Below the pieces are notes generated by a model that was not told the origin of the DNA, searched no databases, and saw nothing but the letters and a program-made list of their open reading frames with translations. A program made the position numbers and the translations under genes. Below, in pieces: positions 44,461 to 52,675 of a stretch of DNA of 64,000 nt. Source of the DNA: Sphingomonas sp. GC_Shp_5. GTDB lineage: Bacteria > Pseudomonadota > Alphaproteobacteria > Sphingomonadales > Sphingomonadaceae. Positions within the stretch are counted from its first letter, which is position 1, and every line of letters begins with the position of its first letter. The DNA is taken from contig NZ_JALNUP010000013.1 of NCBI RefSeq assembly GCF_026540855.1, positions 1-64,000 of the forward strand. Reading direction: 5' to 3'.

Positions 44461-46731
44461 TCAGGCTACGACGCGCGACGCCCCTGCCACGGCTTGGGCC
44501 GCCTTTGAAAGCCCCGAAATCGCACAACTGGCGAGTTGCAGGGCCAAAATCGATTCGGCGCCCTGATTGCGGTTCAATCCGGTCGGCATCAGGCCGTCGA
44601 AACAGCCGCCATCGGCCGGGCTGGCGAGCGGCAGATCGAGGTCGTTGAGCCCCAGATACCAGCCATAGGCCTTCTCGGCCTCTTCCACCCAGCGCATGTC
44701 GCCGGTCGCGTCGAATGCGGTGGCACAGGCATCCACCGTCGCCTGCGCCTCGAGCGGCTGCTGGTCGAACTGCAGCGGCTCGGCATAAGGCCGATGGAAG
44801 CTCTCGGTGCCGACGGCGCGGAAGCGGCCCTCGGGCGAGGTCTGCTTGCCGACGATCCAGTCCAGCGTCTCGAGCCCGCACTGCACCAGCTCGGGCCGGT
44901 CGAGCGCCTGGCCGGCGCGGATCAGCGCCTGCGGCAGGCGGGCGTTGTCATAGGCGAGCACGATCTCGAACCACTGCCACTCGGGGCGCCGTGCCTGTGC
45001 GAGCAGCGCGAGCTGGTCGTCGGGGAAGCGGTTGAGGATGTCGAGCGAGAGGCCATGCCCGGGCCGCGCCTCGAGCATCGCCGCCGCGCCGAGCATCGCG
45101 AACGATTGCGCGCGCAGCGAGCCGATCCCGAAGGCGAGGCTGGCGGTGGCATCGTACATGTTCGCCGCCCAGTCGCGATGCTTGGGATCCTGCGCATCGC
45201 GCGCGGTGACCCCGAGCGCCCACAACGCGCGGCCGTTCGAATCCTCCGAGCCGACGTCCTCGCACCAGGTCCGGTCGAAGTTCATGAAGTTGCGGAAGCG
45301 CTGCTCGTCGGGGTTCCAAGCATATTGGACGAACGAGGCGAACACCGTCATCCACTTGTCGCGCTGGACGGGATCGAGATCCTCCATCGCGCTCACCAGC
45401 ATCAGCGCCCGGGCATTGTCGTCGATGCAATAGCCGTGGCGGCGATCGGGCACCGAATAGATCGAATGCTGGAGCATGCCGGTAAGATCGCTCATCCGCT
45501 CGACCGCGGCGAAGTTGGGCTTGAGCGCTCGAACCGAAGGCCTAGTCTGGGCGAGCCGGGTAGGGTGCGCGGCGACCACCGCCTCCGTCTCGGCCAGCGT
45601 CGCCTCGGCAAGACGCGGCCAGATCATCGTCCGGCCGCGATCATAGGCACGCTGCGCCAGCCGGCCGCGATCGCGCTCGCTCGACAGCAGCCGGTCGATC
45701 TCGCGCGCGAAGGCGCTGACGTCGCGGAAGTCCACCAGCACGCCATGGCCATCGGCGAGGATCTCGGTGGCATGGACGTAGGGCGTGGACACCACGGCCT
45801 TGCCGACCCCGACCGCATAGGACAGCGTCCCGCTCGTGATCTGCGCCGGGTTGAGATACGGCGTCGCATAAATGTCCGCCGCCTGGAGATAATCGATCAA
45901 TTCGTCATGCTCGACGAAGGCATCGACGAACGCGACATTGTCGCCGACGCCGCGCTCCTCGGCGAGCGCCTTGAGCCGATCGCGATAGGCCTCGCCCTCG
46001 TGCGCCACCAGGTTCGGGTGGGTAGCGCCGAGCACCACATAGAGCAGATTGGGATGACGCTCGGCGACCTGGGACAACGCCTCGATGATCGTCTCGATGC
46101 CCTTGTTGGGCGCGAGCAGACCGAAGGTGAGCACGACCTCGCGGCCTTCCCAGCCGAACCGCGGCTTGAGCGCGTCGGGCTCGATGAACGCACGATCCGG
46201 CACGCCATGCGGGATCATCACGATCTGGCGCGGGTTGGCGGCGTACACGCGGCGCAGGATCTCGCGGCCACGCTCGGCCATCACCACCACCCGCGCGGCA
46301 CGGCGCAGCAGCCGCTCGAGCACGCGGCGCTCGTCGGCGCTCGGCTTTTCCAAGACGGTGTGGAGGGTGACGATCACCGGCAGCGTGGTGCGGTCCAGCA
46401 GTGCCAGCAGATGCTCGCCGGCCGGGCCGCCATAGATGCCATATTCATGCTGCACCCAGATGGCCTGGGCGCCGCTGGTCTCGATCGCGCGCGCCGTGGC
46501 GATATAGGCCGCAAGCTCCTGCTCAGGGATCGCGGCGACGACGGCGGAGGGATAATCGTATCGTCCCGGGTGATCGTCCATCGCATAGACGTCCACCGTC
46601 ACGTTGGGGAAACGATCGCGCATCGCCTGGTAGACATCGGTGGTGAAGGTAGCGAGGCCGCACTGGCGCGGCAGAAAGTTGCCGATCATCGCCAGATGCT
46701 TGATGGATCCAACACCCGCCGACTTCGCCAT
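44461..46731 (-). CDS. GT4 glycosyltransferase fused to an (alpha/alpha)-barrel-like domain
   Basis: 756 residues. The N-terminal ~380 are a GT-B glycosyltransferase: GNFLPRQCGLATFTTDVY, VQHEYGIYGGPAGEH, the donor-domain start VVLTFGLLAPNKGIETII, and PAQITSGTLSYAVGVGKAVV. The EX7E motif of GT4 is not canonical here (a Q and S replace the acids). The C-terminal ~360 are helical with repeated acidic-aromatic pairs: HGYCIDDNARALML, FDRTWCEDVGSEDSNGRALWALG and QQPLEAQATVDACATAFDATG, recalling (alpha/alpha)6 barrels of glycan-acting enzymes. No membrane segment. It precedes the GH130 gene. The product is unknown. Confidence 0.85.
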   Translation of the reverse strand: MAKSAGVGSIKHLAMIGNFLPRQCGLATFTTDVYQAMRDRFPNVTVDVYAMDDHPGRYDYPSAVVAAIPEQELAAYIATARAIETSGAQAIWVQHEYGIYGGPAGEHLLALLDRTTLPVIVTLHTVLEKPSADERRVLERLLRRAARVVVMAERGREILRRVYAANPRQIVMIPHGVPDRAFIEPDALKPRFGWEGREVVLTFGLLAPNKGIETIIEALSQVAERHPNLLYVVLGATHPNLVAHEGEAYRDRLKALAEERGVGDNVAFVDAFVEHDELIDYLQAADIYATPYLNPAQITSGTLSYAVGVGKAVVSTPYVHATEILADGHGVLVDFRDVSAFAREIDRLLSSERDRGRLAQRAYDRGRTMIWPRLAEATLAETEAVVAAHPTRLAQTRPSVRALKPNFAAVERMSDLTGMLQHSIYSVPDRRHGYCIDDNARALMLVSAMEDLDPVQRDKWMTVFASFVQYAWNPDEQRFRNFMNFDRTWCEDVGSEDSNGRALWALGVTARDAQDPKHRDWAANMYDATASLAFGIGSLRAQSFAMLGAAAMLEARPGHGLSLDILNRFPDDQLALLAQARRPEWQWFEIVLAYDNARLPQALIRAGQALDRPELVQCGLETLDWIVGKQTSPEGRFRAVGTESFHRPYAEPLQFDQQPLEAQATVDACATAFDATGDMRWVEEAEKAYGWYLGLNDLDLPLASPADGGCFDGLMPTGLNRNQGAESILALQLASCAISGLSKAAQAVAGASRVVA

Positions 46732-46862
46732 ACTCTAACCCTCGCTGATGCAATAATGCGGTCGCACCACATCCTTGCCAGAGGATGAACACGCTTGAAG
46801 CGAATAGGTTGCATCCCGGGTGGTATTGATGTTGCATCGCAGCACATGCCCGATGCGATGCG

Positions 46863-47309
46863 TCAGCCGCGCCCGCGATAGGGCGCCACGCCTTGGTCCG
46901 GCACCCACAGGCCCTCGGGCGCGGCACCGGACTGCCAGAACACGTCGATCGGGATGCCGCCGCGCGGATACCAATAGCCGCCGATCCGCAACCACCGTGG
47001 TTTCATCTCGGCGCACAAGCGCTCGCCGATCCCCACCGTGCAATCCTCGTGGAACCCGGCATGATTGCGAAACGAGCCGAGGAACAGCTTGAGCGACTTG
47101 GACTCGACGATGGTCTCGCCCGGTGCATAATCGATCACCAGATGGGCGAAATCGGGCTGGCCGGTGACTGGGCACAGCGAGGTGAATTCCGGTGCCGCGA
47201 AGCGCACCAGATACAGGCTGCCGAGCCGCGGGTTGGGGACATAATCGAGCACCGCCTCTTCTGGTGAAGCCGGAAGCGCGCTGGTCTGGCCGAGATGCAT
47301 AGGGGTCAT
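46863..47309 (-). CDS. queF: NADPH-dependent 7-cyano-7-deazaguanine reductase
   Basis: 148 residues from [13 protein letters not shown]; longer frames run back into a hairpin and are excluded, though ATGs at 47318 and 47300 are alternatives. It is the short (unimodal) QueF form. The catalytic Cys is in [11 protein letters not shown] (C46) with D53; the signature [15 protein letters not shown] and FHEDC follow. It reduces preQ0 to preQ1 for queuosine in tRNA. No other que gene is near. Confidence 0.93.
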   Translation of the reverse strand: MTPMHLGQTSALPASPEEAVLDYVPNPRLGSLYLVRFAAPEFTSLCPVTGQPDFAHLVIDYAPGETIVESKSLKLFLGSFRNHAGFHEDCTVGIGERLCAEMKPRWLRIGGYWYPRGGIPIDVFWQSGAAPEGLWVPDQGVAPYRGRG

Positions 47310-47355
47310 TGCCGCCATGTAGGGGCGGCGGACGGCGTTGAAAACCACTGGTCGG

Positions 47356-47383
47356 CCGTGCTCCCGCGCCAGCAGGAGCACGG
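47356..47383 (-). terminator. Hairpin after the dehydrogenase gene
   Basis: CCGTGCTCC / GGAGCACGG form a nine-base stem around CGCGCCAGCA, eight bases past the dehydrogenase stop in leftward reading. A sister sequence with the same loop is at 51665 after the TorF porin gene. Confidence 0.55.
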
Positions 47384-47390
47384 GATGATG

Positions 47391-48398
47391 CTACCATTCC
47401 ACGCCGATTTTCCCGAAATGCCCGCCGTCCATCTCATGCTGGAACGCCGCGGCGAGATCCTCCAGCGCAAATCGGCGATCGACCACCGGCTTGATCCCGC
47501 TCGCCTCGAGCGCGCGGACGAAATCCTGCTGCTGCCGCCGGTTGCCGACGATCAGGCCCTGCAGCCGCGCTTGCTTGGCCATCAATGCCGCGGTCGGCAC
47601 CTCGCCGCCGACGCCGGTCAGCACCCCGATCAGCGAGATATGCCCGCCGACCCGCACCGCCTCGATCGATTGCGCCAGCGTCCCCGGGCCACCGACCTCG
47701 ACGACATGGTCGACGCCGCGGCCACCGGTCCAGTCGCGCACGGCAGCGCCCCACTCCGCCGTCGTCTTGTAGTTGACGGTGAACTCGGCGCCCATCGCCC
47801 GCGCCCGCGCCAGCTTGTCGTCGGAGGACGAGGTGATCGCCACCCGCGCGCCCATCGCCCGCGCGATCTGGAGGGCCCAGATCGAGACGCCGCCGGTGCC
47901 GAGCAGCAGCACCGTGTCGCCGGCCTTGAGCCGGTCGTCGGCGACCAGCGCGCGCCAGGCGGTCAGCCCTGCCGTGGTGATCGTCGCGGCTTCCACCGCA
48001 TCATAGCCGCGCGGCGCATGCGTGAATGCACTTGCCGGCAGCACGACATATTCCTGCGCAAAGCCGTCGATGCCGTCGCCGGGCGTCCGGGCGAAATCAC
48101 CGACGGTGGCGCCGCCATCCTGCCAATCGGGAAAGAAGCAGGAGACGACGAGATCGCCGACCGCGAACTCGTCCACGCCCTCGCCTACCGCCTCGACCAG
48201 CCCGGCGCCATCGGCGAGCGGTACCCGTCCGTCGGCGCTCGGCATGTGGCCGGTGACGATCCCGAGATCGTGGAAGTTGAGCGAGCTGCCACGCAGCGCC
48301 ACCCTGATCTCGCGGCGGCCGGGCGCGCCCGGATCGGGACGCTCGTCCAGCCGCAGTTGATCCAGCCCGCCCGGGGCCCTCACTGTCATCGCCTTCAT
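47391..48398 (-). CDS. Zinc-independent medium-chain alcohol dehydrogenase/quinone oxidoreductase-like
   Basis: 335 residues from MKAMTVRAPGGLDQL, with AGGAG before the ATG; a longer frame upstream is excluded. It is a GroES-like N-terminal domain with a Rossmann domain: VLLLGTGGVSIWALQIARAMGARV is the NAD(P) fold. The Cys/His that bind catalytic zinc in classical enzymes are absent at the usual site (GSSLNFHDLGIVTG), placing it near quinone oxidoreductase or NAD(P)-dependent alcohol dehydrogenases lacking zinc. Substrate unknown. It is divergent from sseA with a 167-bp gap. Confidence 0.9.
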   Translation of the reverse strand: MKAMTVRAPGGLDQLRLDERPDPGAPGRREIRVALRGSSLNFHDLGIVTGHMPSADGRVPLADGAGLVEAVGEGVDEFAVGDLVVSCFFPDWQDGGATVGDFARTPGDGIDGFAQEYVVLPASAFTHAPRGYDAVEAATITTAGLTAWRALVADDRLKAGDTVLLLGTGGVSIWALQIARAMGARVAITSSSDDKLARARAMGAEFTVNYKTTAEWGAAVRDWTGGRGVDHVVEVGGPGTLAQSIEAVRVGGHISLIGVLTGVGGEVPTAALMAKQARLQGLIVGNRRQQQDFVRALEASGIKPVVDRRFALEDLAAAFQHEMDGGHFGKIGVEW

Positions 48399-48565
48399 GC
48401 GCAAGCTCCTGTTTGTCGACGCGCTCAACGCACGGGATCGGACAAGGTGGCTTACCAAGCGGCACACCCTCTCGACGCCGAGCGCCACCCTGGGCTATTG
48501 CCTCCCTCGCGGGCCCTCCCCAGGCACCCCGCCCCGCCGGGCAAATGCACAGCATGGAGACGGAC

Positions 48566-49423
48566 ATGGACGCGTTGGTAACCACCGAATGGCTGGCTGG
48601 GGAGTTGGGCGCGAGCGATCTCAGGATCGTCGACGCCACCTATGTGGACGCCGCGCTCGGCCGCGATCCCGCGGTGGAATTCGAGGCGGCGCATATTCCC
48701 GGCGCGGTGTTCATGAACCTCGCCGAGCTGCGCGACACGGGCACCGACCTTCCCAACATGCTGCCCACCGCGGAGAAGTTCGCCAGCCGCATGCAGAGCC
48801 TGGGGCTCGGCGACGGTAGCCGCATCGTCCTCTACGATAATTCCCCCTGGCACACCGCGGCGCGCGCCTGGTGGATGCTGCGCACCTTTGGCGCTCATGA
48901 CGTCGCCATCCTCGATGGCGGCATTGCCGCCTGGCAGGCCGAGGGGCGCGAGACGGCGAGCGGCAACGAACAGGTCCGCCACCGCCACTTCACTGCCTGG
49001 GCCGACCTCACGGCGGTACGCACGCTCGATCAGATCAAGGCCAACCTCGATAGCGGCGCGGAACAGGTGGTCGATGCCCGCTCCGCCCCCCGCTTCACCG
49101 GCGCCGAGCCCGATCCGCGCCCCGCCACGCACGCCGGCCATATCCCCGGCTCGCGCAACCTGCCCTATGCGGGCTTGTTCCGGGCGGACGGCCGCTGGAA
49201 ACAGGGGGTGGAGCTGCAGGATGCCTTCACGGCCGCCGGTGTTCACCTCGATCGCCCGGTGATCACCACCTGCGGCTCGGGCATCACCGCCGCCGTCCTC
49301 GCCTTCGGGCTGCACCTGCTCGGCCATGATGCCGCGCTCTACGATGGCAGCTGGTCCGAATACGGCGCCAACCTCGACACCCCCAAAGCAACCGGAGCTG
49401 CGAAAACCGTTGAGCAAACATGA
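48566..49423 (+). CDS. sseA: 3-mercaptopyruvate sulfurtransferase
   Basis: 285 residues from MDALVTTEWL; the ATG at 48566 has GGAGA close before it (two upstream ATGs at 48545 and 48554 are possible). Two rhodanese domains are seen: FEAAHIPGAVFMNL in the first and THAGHIPGSRNLPY in the second. The active cysteine is C236 in TTCGSGITAAV; the CGSGxTA loop marks it as the mercaptopyruvate enzyme rather than thiosulfate rhodanese. It makes persulfide or thiocyanate from mercaptopyruvate and overlaps the next sulfur gene by 14 bp. Confidence 0.93.
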   Translation: MDALVTTEWLAGELGASDLRIVDATYVDAALGRDPAVEFEAAHIPGAVFMNLAELRDTGTDLPNMLPTAEKFASRMQSLGLGDGSRIVLYDNSPWHTAARAWWMLRTFGAHDVAILDGGIAAWQAEGRETASGNEQVRHRHFTAWADLTAVRTLDQIKANLDSGAEQVVDARSAPRFTGAEPDPRPATHAGHIPGSRNLPYAGLFRADGRWKQGVELQDAFTAAGVHLDRPVITTCGSGITAAVLAFGLHLLGHDAALYDGSWSEYGANLDTPKATGAAKTVEQT

Positions 49424-50612
49424 TGACAGCCGCCCCCAGGGCGACGCCACCCGCGTCGTGCTGGCGGGCCGGCGCAAGGAATGGACCGGCGGGATCGTCA
49501 ACCCGCCGGTATGGCGTGCCTCCACCATTCTCTACGATTCGATCGCGGATCTGCGCGCCAACGCCGGGCGCGATACCCATCACAAATTGTTCTATGGCCG
49601 CCGCGGCACGCCGACGCAGTGGAGCCTCGCCGACGCGTTGACCAGCCTCGAGCCGGGCGCTGAGGCGACCTTCCTCTACCCCTCGGGCGTCGCGGCGATC
49701 GCCGCGGCGCTGCTCTCGGTGCTGTCGCCGGGCGACGAGCTGTTGCTGGTCGACAGCGCCTATGATCCAACGCGGAACATGGCGGTGACGCTGCTCCAGC
49801 GCTTCGGGATCAAGACACGCTTCTACGATCCGCTGATCGGTGCCGGCATCGCCGAGCTGATCGGGCCAGACACCAAGGCGATCTTCATGGAAAGCCCCGG
49901 CAGCCTCACCTTCGAGGTCCAGGATATTCCGGCGATCGTCGCGGTGGCAAAGCAGCACGGTCTCGTCACCCTGCTCGACAACACTTGGGCAACGCCGCTC
50001 TTTTTCCCCGCGATCGAGCGCGGGATCGATCTCACCATCCTCGCCGCGACCAAATATATCGTCGGCCATTCGGACGTGATGCTCGGCGCCGTCACTGCCG
50101 CGCCCGGCCGTTTCGATGCGCTGCGCGAGGTCAGCTTCCAGCTTGGTCAGGTCACCAGCCCCGACGATGCGTGGCTCGGCAGCCGCGGCTTGCGCACAAT
50201 GGCGGTCCGCCTCGCCCATCATCAGGCGAGCGCGCTCAAGATCGCCCGCTGGCTGGCGGATCGCCCGGAGGTTGCGCAGGTGCTGCATCCTGCGCTGCCC
50301 TCCTGCCCCGGCCACGAATTGTTCGTGCGCGACTTCAAGGGCTCGTCGGGCCTGTTCGCCTTCGTGCTCGAAGGGGGCAGCGAGGCCTCGCGTGCGGCGC
50401 TGATCGATACGCTCGAGCTGTTCGGGATAGGCTACAGCTGGGGCGGGTTCGAGAGCCTCGCCACCCCGGTCGATCCGGCACGGATCCGCACCGTCTCGCG
50501 CCGCGACTATCCCGGCATGATCGTCCGCCTCCAGATCGGGCTCGAGGATCCCGACGATCTGATCGCCGATCTTGAGCGTGGGCTGGCTGCCTTCACCGCT
50601 GCAGAAGCCTGA
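49410..50612 (+). CDS. metC: Cystathionine beta-lyase-type PLP enzyme
   Basis: 400 residues. The start is a TTG at 49410 (SKHDDSRPQGDATRVV), 14 bp inside the end of sseA; an upstream GGAG supports it but the start is uncertain. It is a fold-type I Cys/Met-metabolism enzyme: FYGRRGTPTQWSLADAL, YPSGVAAIAAAL, the aspartate of LLDNTWATPLFF, and the PLP lysine K215 in ATKYIVGHSD. The end is GFESLATPVDPARIRT. It would cleave cystathionine to homocysteine, pyruvate and ammonia; a cysteine-S-conjugate lyase role is possible. Paired with sseA, it may handle sulfur from cysteine. Confidence 0.9.
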   Translation: MSKHDDSRPQGDATRVVLAGRRKEWTGGIVNPPVWRASTILYDSIADLRANAGRDTHHKLFYGRRGTPTQWSLADALTSLEPGAEATFLYPSGVAAIAAALLSVLSPGDELLLVDSAYDPTRNMAVTLLQRFGIKTRFYDPLIGAGIAELIGPDTKAIFMESPGSLTFEVQDIPAIVAVAKQHGLVTLLDNTWATPLFFPAIERGIDLTILAATKYIVGHSDVMLGAVTAAPGRFDALREVSFQLGQVTSPDDAWLGSRGLRTMAVRLAHHQASALKIARWLADRPEVAQVLHPALPSCPGHELFVRDFKGSSGLFAFVLEGGSEASRAALIDTLELFGIGYSWGGFESLATPVDPARIRTVSRRDYPGMIVRLQIGLEDPDDLIADLERGLAAFTAAEA

Positions 50613-50802
50613 TACTGCGGCCTCACAGCAACATTGTTTTACAAATGAGCAGCGCCGCGTTCACAATGTCTTGTGCGACGCGGCAGCCGCTGGCATCCGA
50701 AGCGCGTCCCGGCAAGACCGCGCCTGCGCCCTGTGCGGAGAGATGCGCCACCCGGGGCCATGCAGGCGGGGACATCGACCTCTCGAATCCGAAAGGGATG
50801 CG

Positions 50803-51660
50803 ATGCGCTTCACCCCTATACTGATCAGCGCCCTGGCCCTGATCGCCGCCACCCCTGCCCTCGCGCAGGAAGACACTGCTCCCGCCAAGGGCGACCCCGC
50901 GTCCGCGCCGGATCCGAACGGCGTCGCTGCCGCAGAGACGGCGCCGACGCCGATGCTCAAGCTTACCGGCAGCACCACCCTGATCAGCGATTATCGGTTC
51001 CGCGGCGTCACCCAGACCAATGGCGATGCGGCACTGCAGACCACGCTCAACCTCAACACCCGGCCGGGCTTCTACGTCGGCACCTTCATCTCGACCATCG
51101 ACGGCTCGGGCAAGACGCCCGCGCTCACCGGCTATGGCGACGCCGAGGTCGATCTCTACGGCGGCTTCACCAAGACGCTGTCCAACGGCATCGGCACCGA
51201 TGTCGGCCTGCTCTATTATTACTATCCGGGCGGCCGCGACGGGCAGAACACCGACTTCTTCGAGCCCTATGCCTCGATCAGCTACACGATCGGTCCGGTC
51301 GGCACCAAGCTCGGCGCCGCTTATGCCTGGGGCGGCCAGAAGGGCCTGTCGGGCTTTGACGTCCATGGCGGCAACGACGACAATATCTACGTCTATGGCG
51401 AAGCCTCGGCGGCGATCCCGACCACGCCGGTGACGCTCAAGGGGCACCTCGGCTATTCCAAGGGCTCGCTGGGCTCGCTCAACATCCCCGACAGCAACGA
51501 CAACAGCTATTTCGACTGGTCGGTCACCGCCGAGGCGGTCGGCGGGCCGTTCAAGGTGGGGGTGAGCTACGTCGATACCGACATCAGCCACCGCTTCGAT
51601 TTCGACCGCCAGCTCGGCCGCGGCTCGACGGTGCTGGCCTATATCGGCACCAGTTTCTGA
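50803..51660 (+). CDS. TorF-family putative porin
   Basis: 285 residues from MRFTPILISALALIAATPALAQED, with AAAGG before the ATG. After the signal peptide, a ~25-residue acidic/Pro linker leads to a barrel with the TIGR02001 pattern: LTGSTTLISDYRFRGVTQTNGDAALQ, FYVGTFISTID, YGDAEVDLYGGF, YYYYPGGRD and the aromatic end IGTSF. Members are outer-membrane proteins of unknown substrate. The 190-bp gap before it is probably its promoter region. A hairpin at 51665 ends it. Confidence 0.88.
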   Translation: MRFTPILISALALIAATPALAQEDTAPAKGDPASAPDPNGVAAAETAPTPMLKLTGSTTLISDYRFRGVTQTNGDAALQTTLNLNTRPGFYVGTFISTIDGSGKTPALTGYGDAEVDLYGGFTKTLSNGIGTDVGLLYYYYPGGRDGQNTDFFEPYASISYTIGPVGTKLGAAYAWGGQKGLSGFDVHGGNDDNIYVYGEASAAIPTTPVTLKGHLGYSKGSLGSLNIPDSNDNSYFDWSVTAEAVGGPFKVGVSYVDTDISHRFDFDRQLGRGSTVLAYIGTSF

Positions 51661-51664
51661 TCAC

Positions 51665-51704
51665 CTAGACCCGCGCTCCTGCGCCAGCGGGAGCGCGGGG
51701 CTAG
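51665..51704 (+). terminator. Long hairpin after TorF porin gene
   Basis: CTAG-a-CCCGCGCTCC pairs with GGAGCGCGGG-g-CTAG around TGCGCCAGC... starting four bases past the stop codon. The stem is 14 paired bases with one mismatch. It shares its loop with the hairpin at 47356. Confidence 0.6.
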
Positions 51705-51717
51705 GCGGTGCTGATGC

Positions 51718-51752
51718 GTCATCCCGGGTTCCCGCTGCGCCGGAACCCGGCT
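51718..51752. repeat. REP-like single hairpin element
   Basis: GTCATCCCGGGTTCC... with the stem CCGGGTTCC / GGAACCCGG (51724-51750). It opens with the GTCATCCC end shared by the ~80-bp elements but has a different stem and no second half. It lies between the convergent TorF and bamF genes. Confidence 0.5.
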
Positions 51753-51762
51753 TCTCCCCGGC

Positions 51763-52173
51763 TTACTGCGCCTGCGCGCGGGCGTCCTGCCCGTCGCCCT
51801 GGGGGGCGGCGACGATGTCGCGGGTGGTGGCGCCCTTGTCGACCACATTGGTGTCCGGATCGCCCGCCGACGAGCGAATCCCGGCATCGGCGGTATCGCC
51901 GCCGGCCTGATCGATCACCGCATTCTCCGACGTGCTGCGCGCGGCATTGCCGCCGAACAGCGCCTGCAGCGTCTGCGCGTTGGTGGCGCTGTCCTGCGGA
52001 CGGGCGGCGCCCGGCTGCGGCGGCACCAGCGCATAATCGGGCGGGATCACCAGCGGTGCCTGGCGCGCGACCGCGAACTCGTCGGGACGGGCGCGATCGT
52101 AGCCGCGCTTGCCGCAGCCGGAGAGCAGGGCAACGCAGGCAAGACCAACGGCGACGGGCACAATCTTACGCAT
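51763..52173 (-). CDS. bamF: DUF3035 / BamF-like outer-membrane lipoprotein
   Basis: 136 residues from MRKIVPVAVG. A lipobox LLSGC gives the lipid-anchored cysteine near residue 19. The family core RARPDEFAVARQAPLVIPPDYALVPPQPGA is present; the rest is Gln/Ala/Asp-rich and disordered. DUF3035 is known as BamF in alphaproteobacteria, an accessory lipoprotein of the barrel assembly complex. Its start overlaps the end of lspA (8 bp), which encodes the peptidase that would process this very lipoprotein. The gene is the last of the ileS-lspA-bamF unit. Confidence 0.83.
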   Translation of the reverse strand: MRKIVPVAVGLACVALLSGCGKRGYDRARPDEFAVARQAPLVIPPDYALVPPQPGAARPQDSATNAQTLQALFGGNAARSTSENAVIDQAGGDTADAGIRSSAGDPDTNVVDKGATTRDIVAAPQGDGQDARAQAQ

Positions 52174-52675
52174 GGGGAATCTCCGAAACATCGTCGCGCT
52201 TGTCGCGCATCAGGAGCGCGCGGACAAGCAGCACGAGCACACCAAGGGTAATCGCCGCATCGGCGATGTTGAACACCAGAAACGGGCGCCATTCGCCGAA
52301 ATGAAGGTCGGCGAAATCGACCACATAGCCGAGCCGAACCCGGTCGACGATGTTGCCGAGCGCGCCGCCGAGGATCGCGCCGAGCGCAACCTGGTCAGCC
52401 CGGTGGGTTTCGCGCGTCATCCACACCGCGACGCCAAGCGCGATCGCGCCGGTCATCGCCACCAGCGCCCAGCGCATGGCGTTGGTATCGGCGTGGAGCA
52501 GCCCCAGCGACACGCCGTGGTTGGCGACGAAGCGCAGGTTGAAGAAGCCGGTGACGACCCGCTCCGCGGTGAGCTCGTTGAGCTGCAGCCCGTCGGTAAT
52601 CGCGACCTTGCTCGCCTGGTCGGCAAGGAACAGCACCGCGGCGCTGATCACGCCGATCAACGGTGGCTTACGCAT
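52166..52675 (-). CDS. lspA: Lipoprotein signal peptidase (signal peptidase II)
   Basis: 169 residues with four membrane helices. The two catalytic aspartates are D111 in GGALGNIVDRVRLGYVVDF and D139 in FNIADAAI. The first helix holds DQASK and the loop FNLRFVANHGVSLGLL. It cleaves prolipoproteins before the lipidated cysteine. It overlaps ileS by 8 bp and bamF by 8 bp, so all three are translated as a chain, with the order ileS-lspA conserved in many bacteria. Confidence 0.96.
   Translation of the reverse strand: MRKPPLIGVISAAVLFLADQASKVAITDGLQLNELTAERVVTGFFNLRFVANHGVSLGLLHADTNAMRWALVAMTGAIALGVAVWMTRETHRADQVALGAILGGALGNIVDRVRLGYVVDFADLHFGEWRPFLVFNIADAAITLGVLVLLVRALLMRDKRDDVSEIPHA

Noticed and set aside
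44536..46788. 750-codon open frame antisense to the glycosyltransferase
   Set aside because: No motif; explained by codon bias of the true gene on the other strand.
46863..47381. Longer queF start at 47381
   Set aside because: The extra N-terminal residues run through the terminator hairpin at 47356-47383 and do not match the family.
50765..50800. tRNA-like sequence (CTCGAATCCG) before the TorF gene
   Set aside because: No acceptor stem or anticodon arm can be formed around it; only the T-loop-like string is present.
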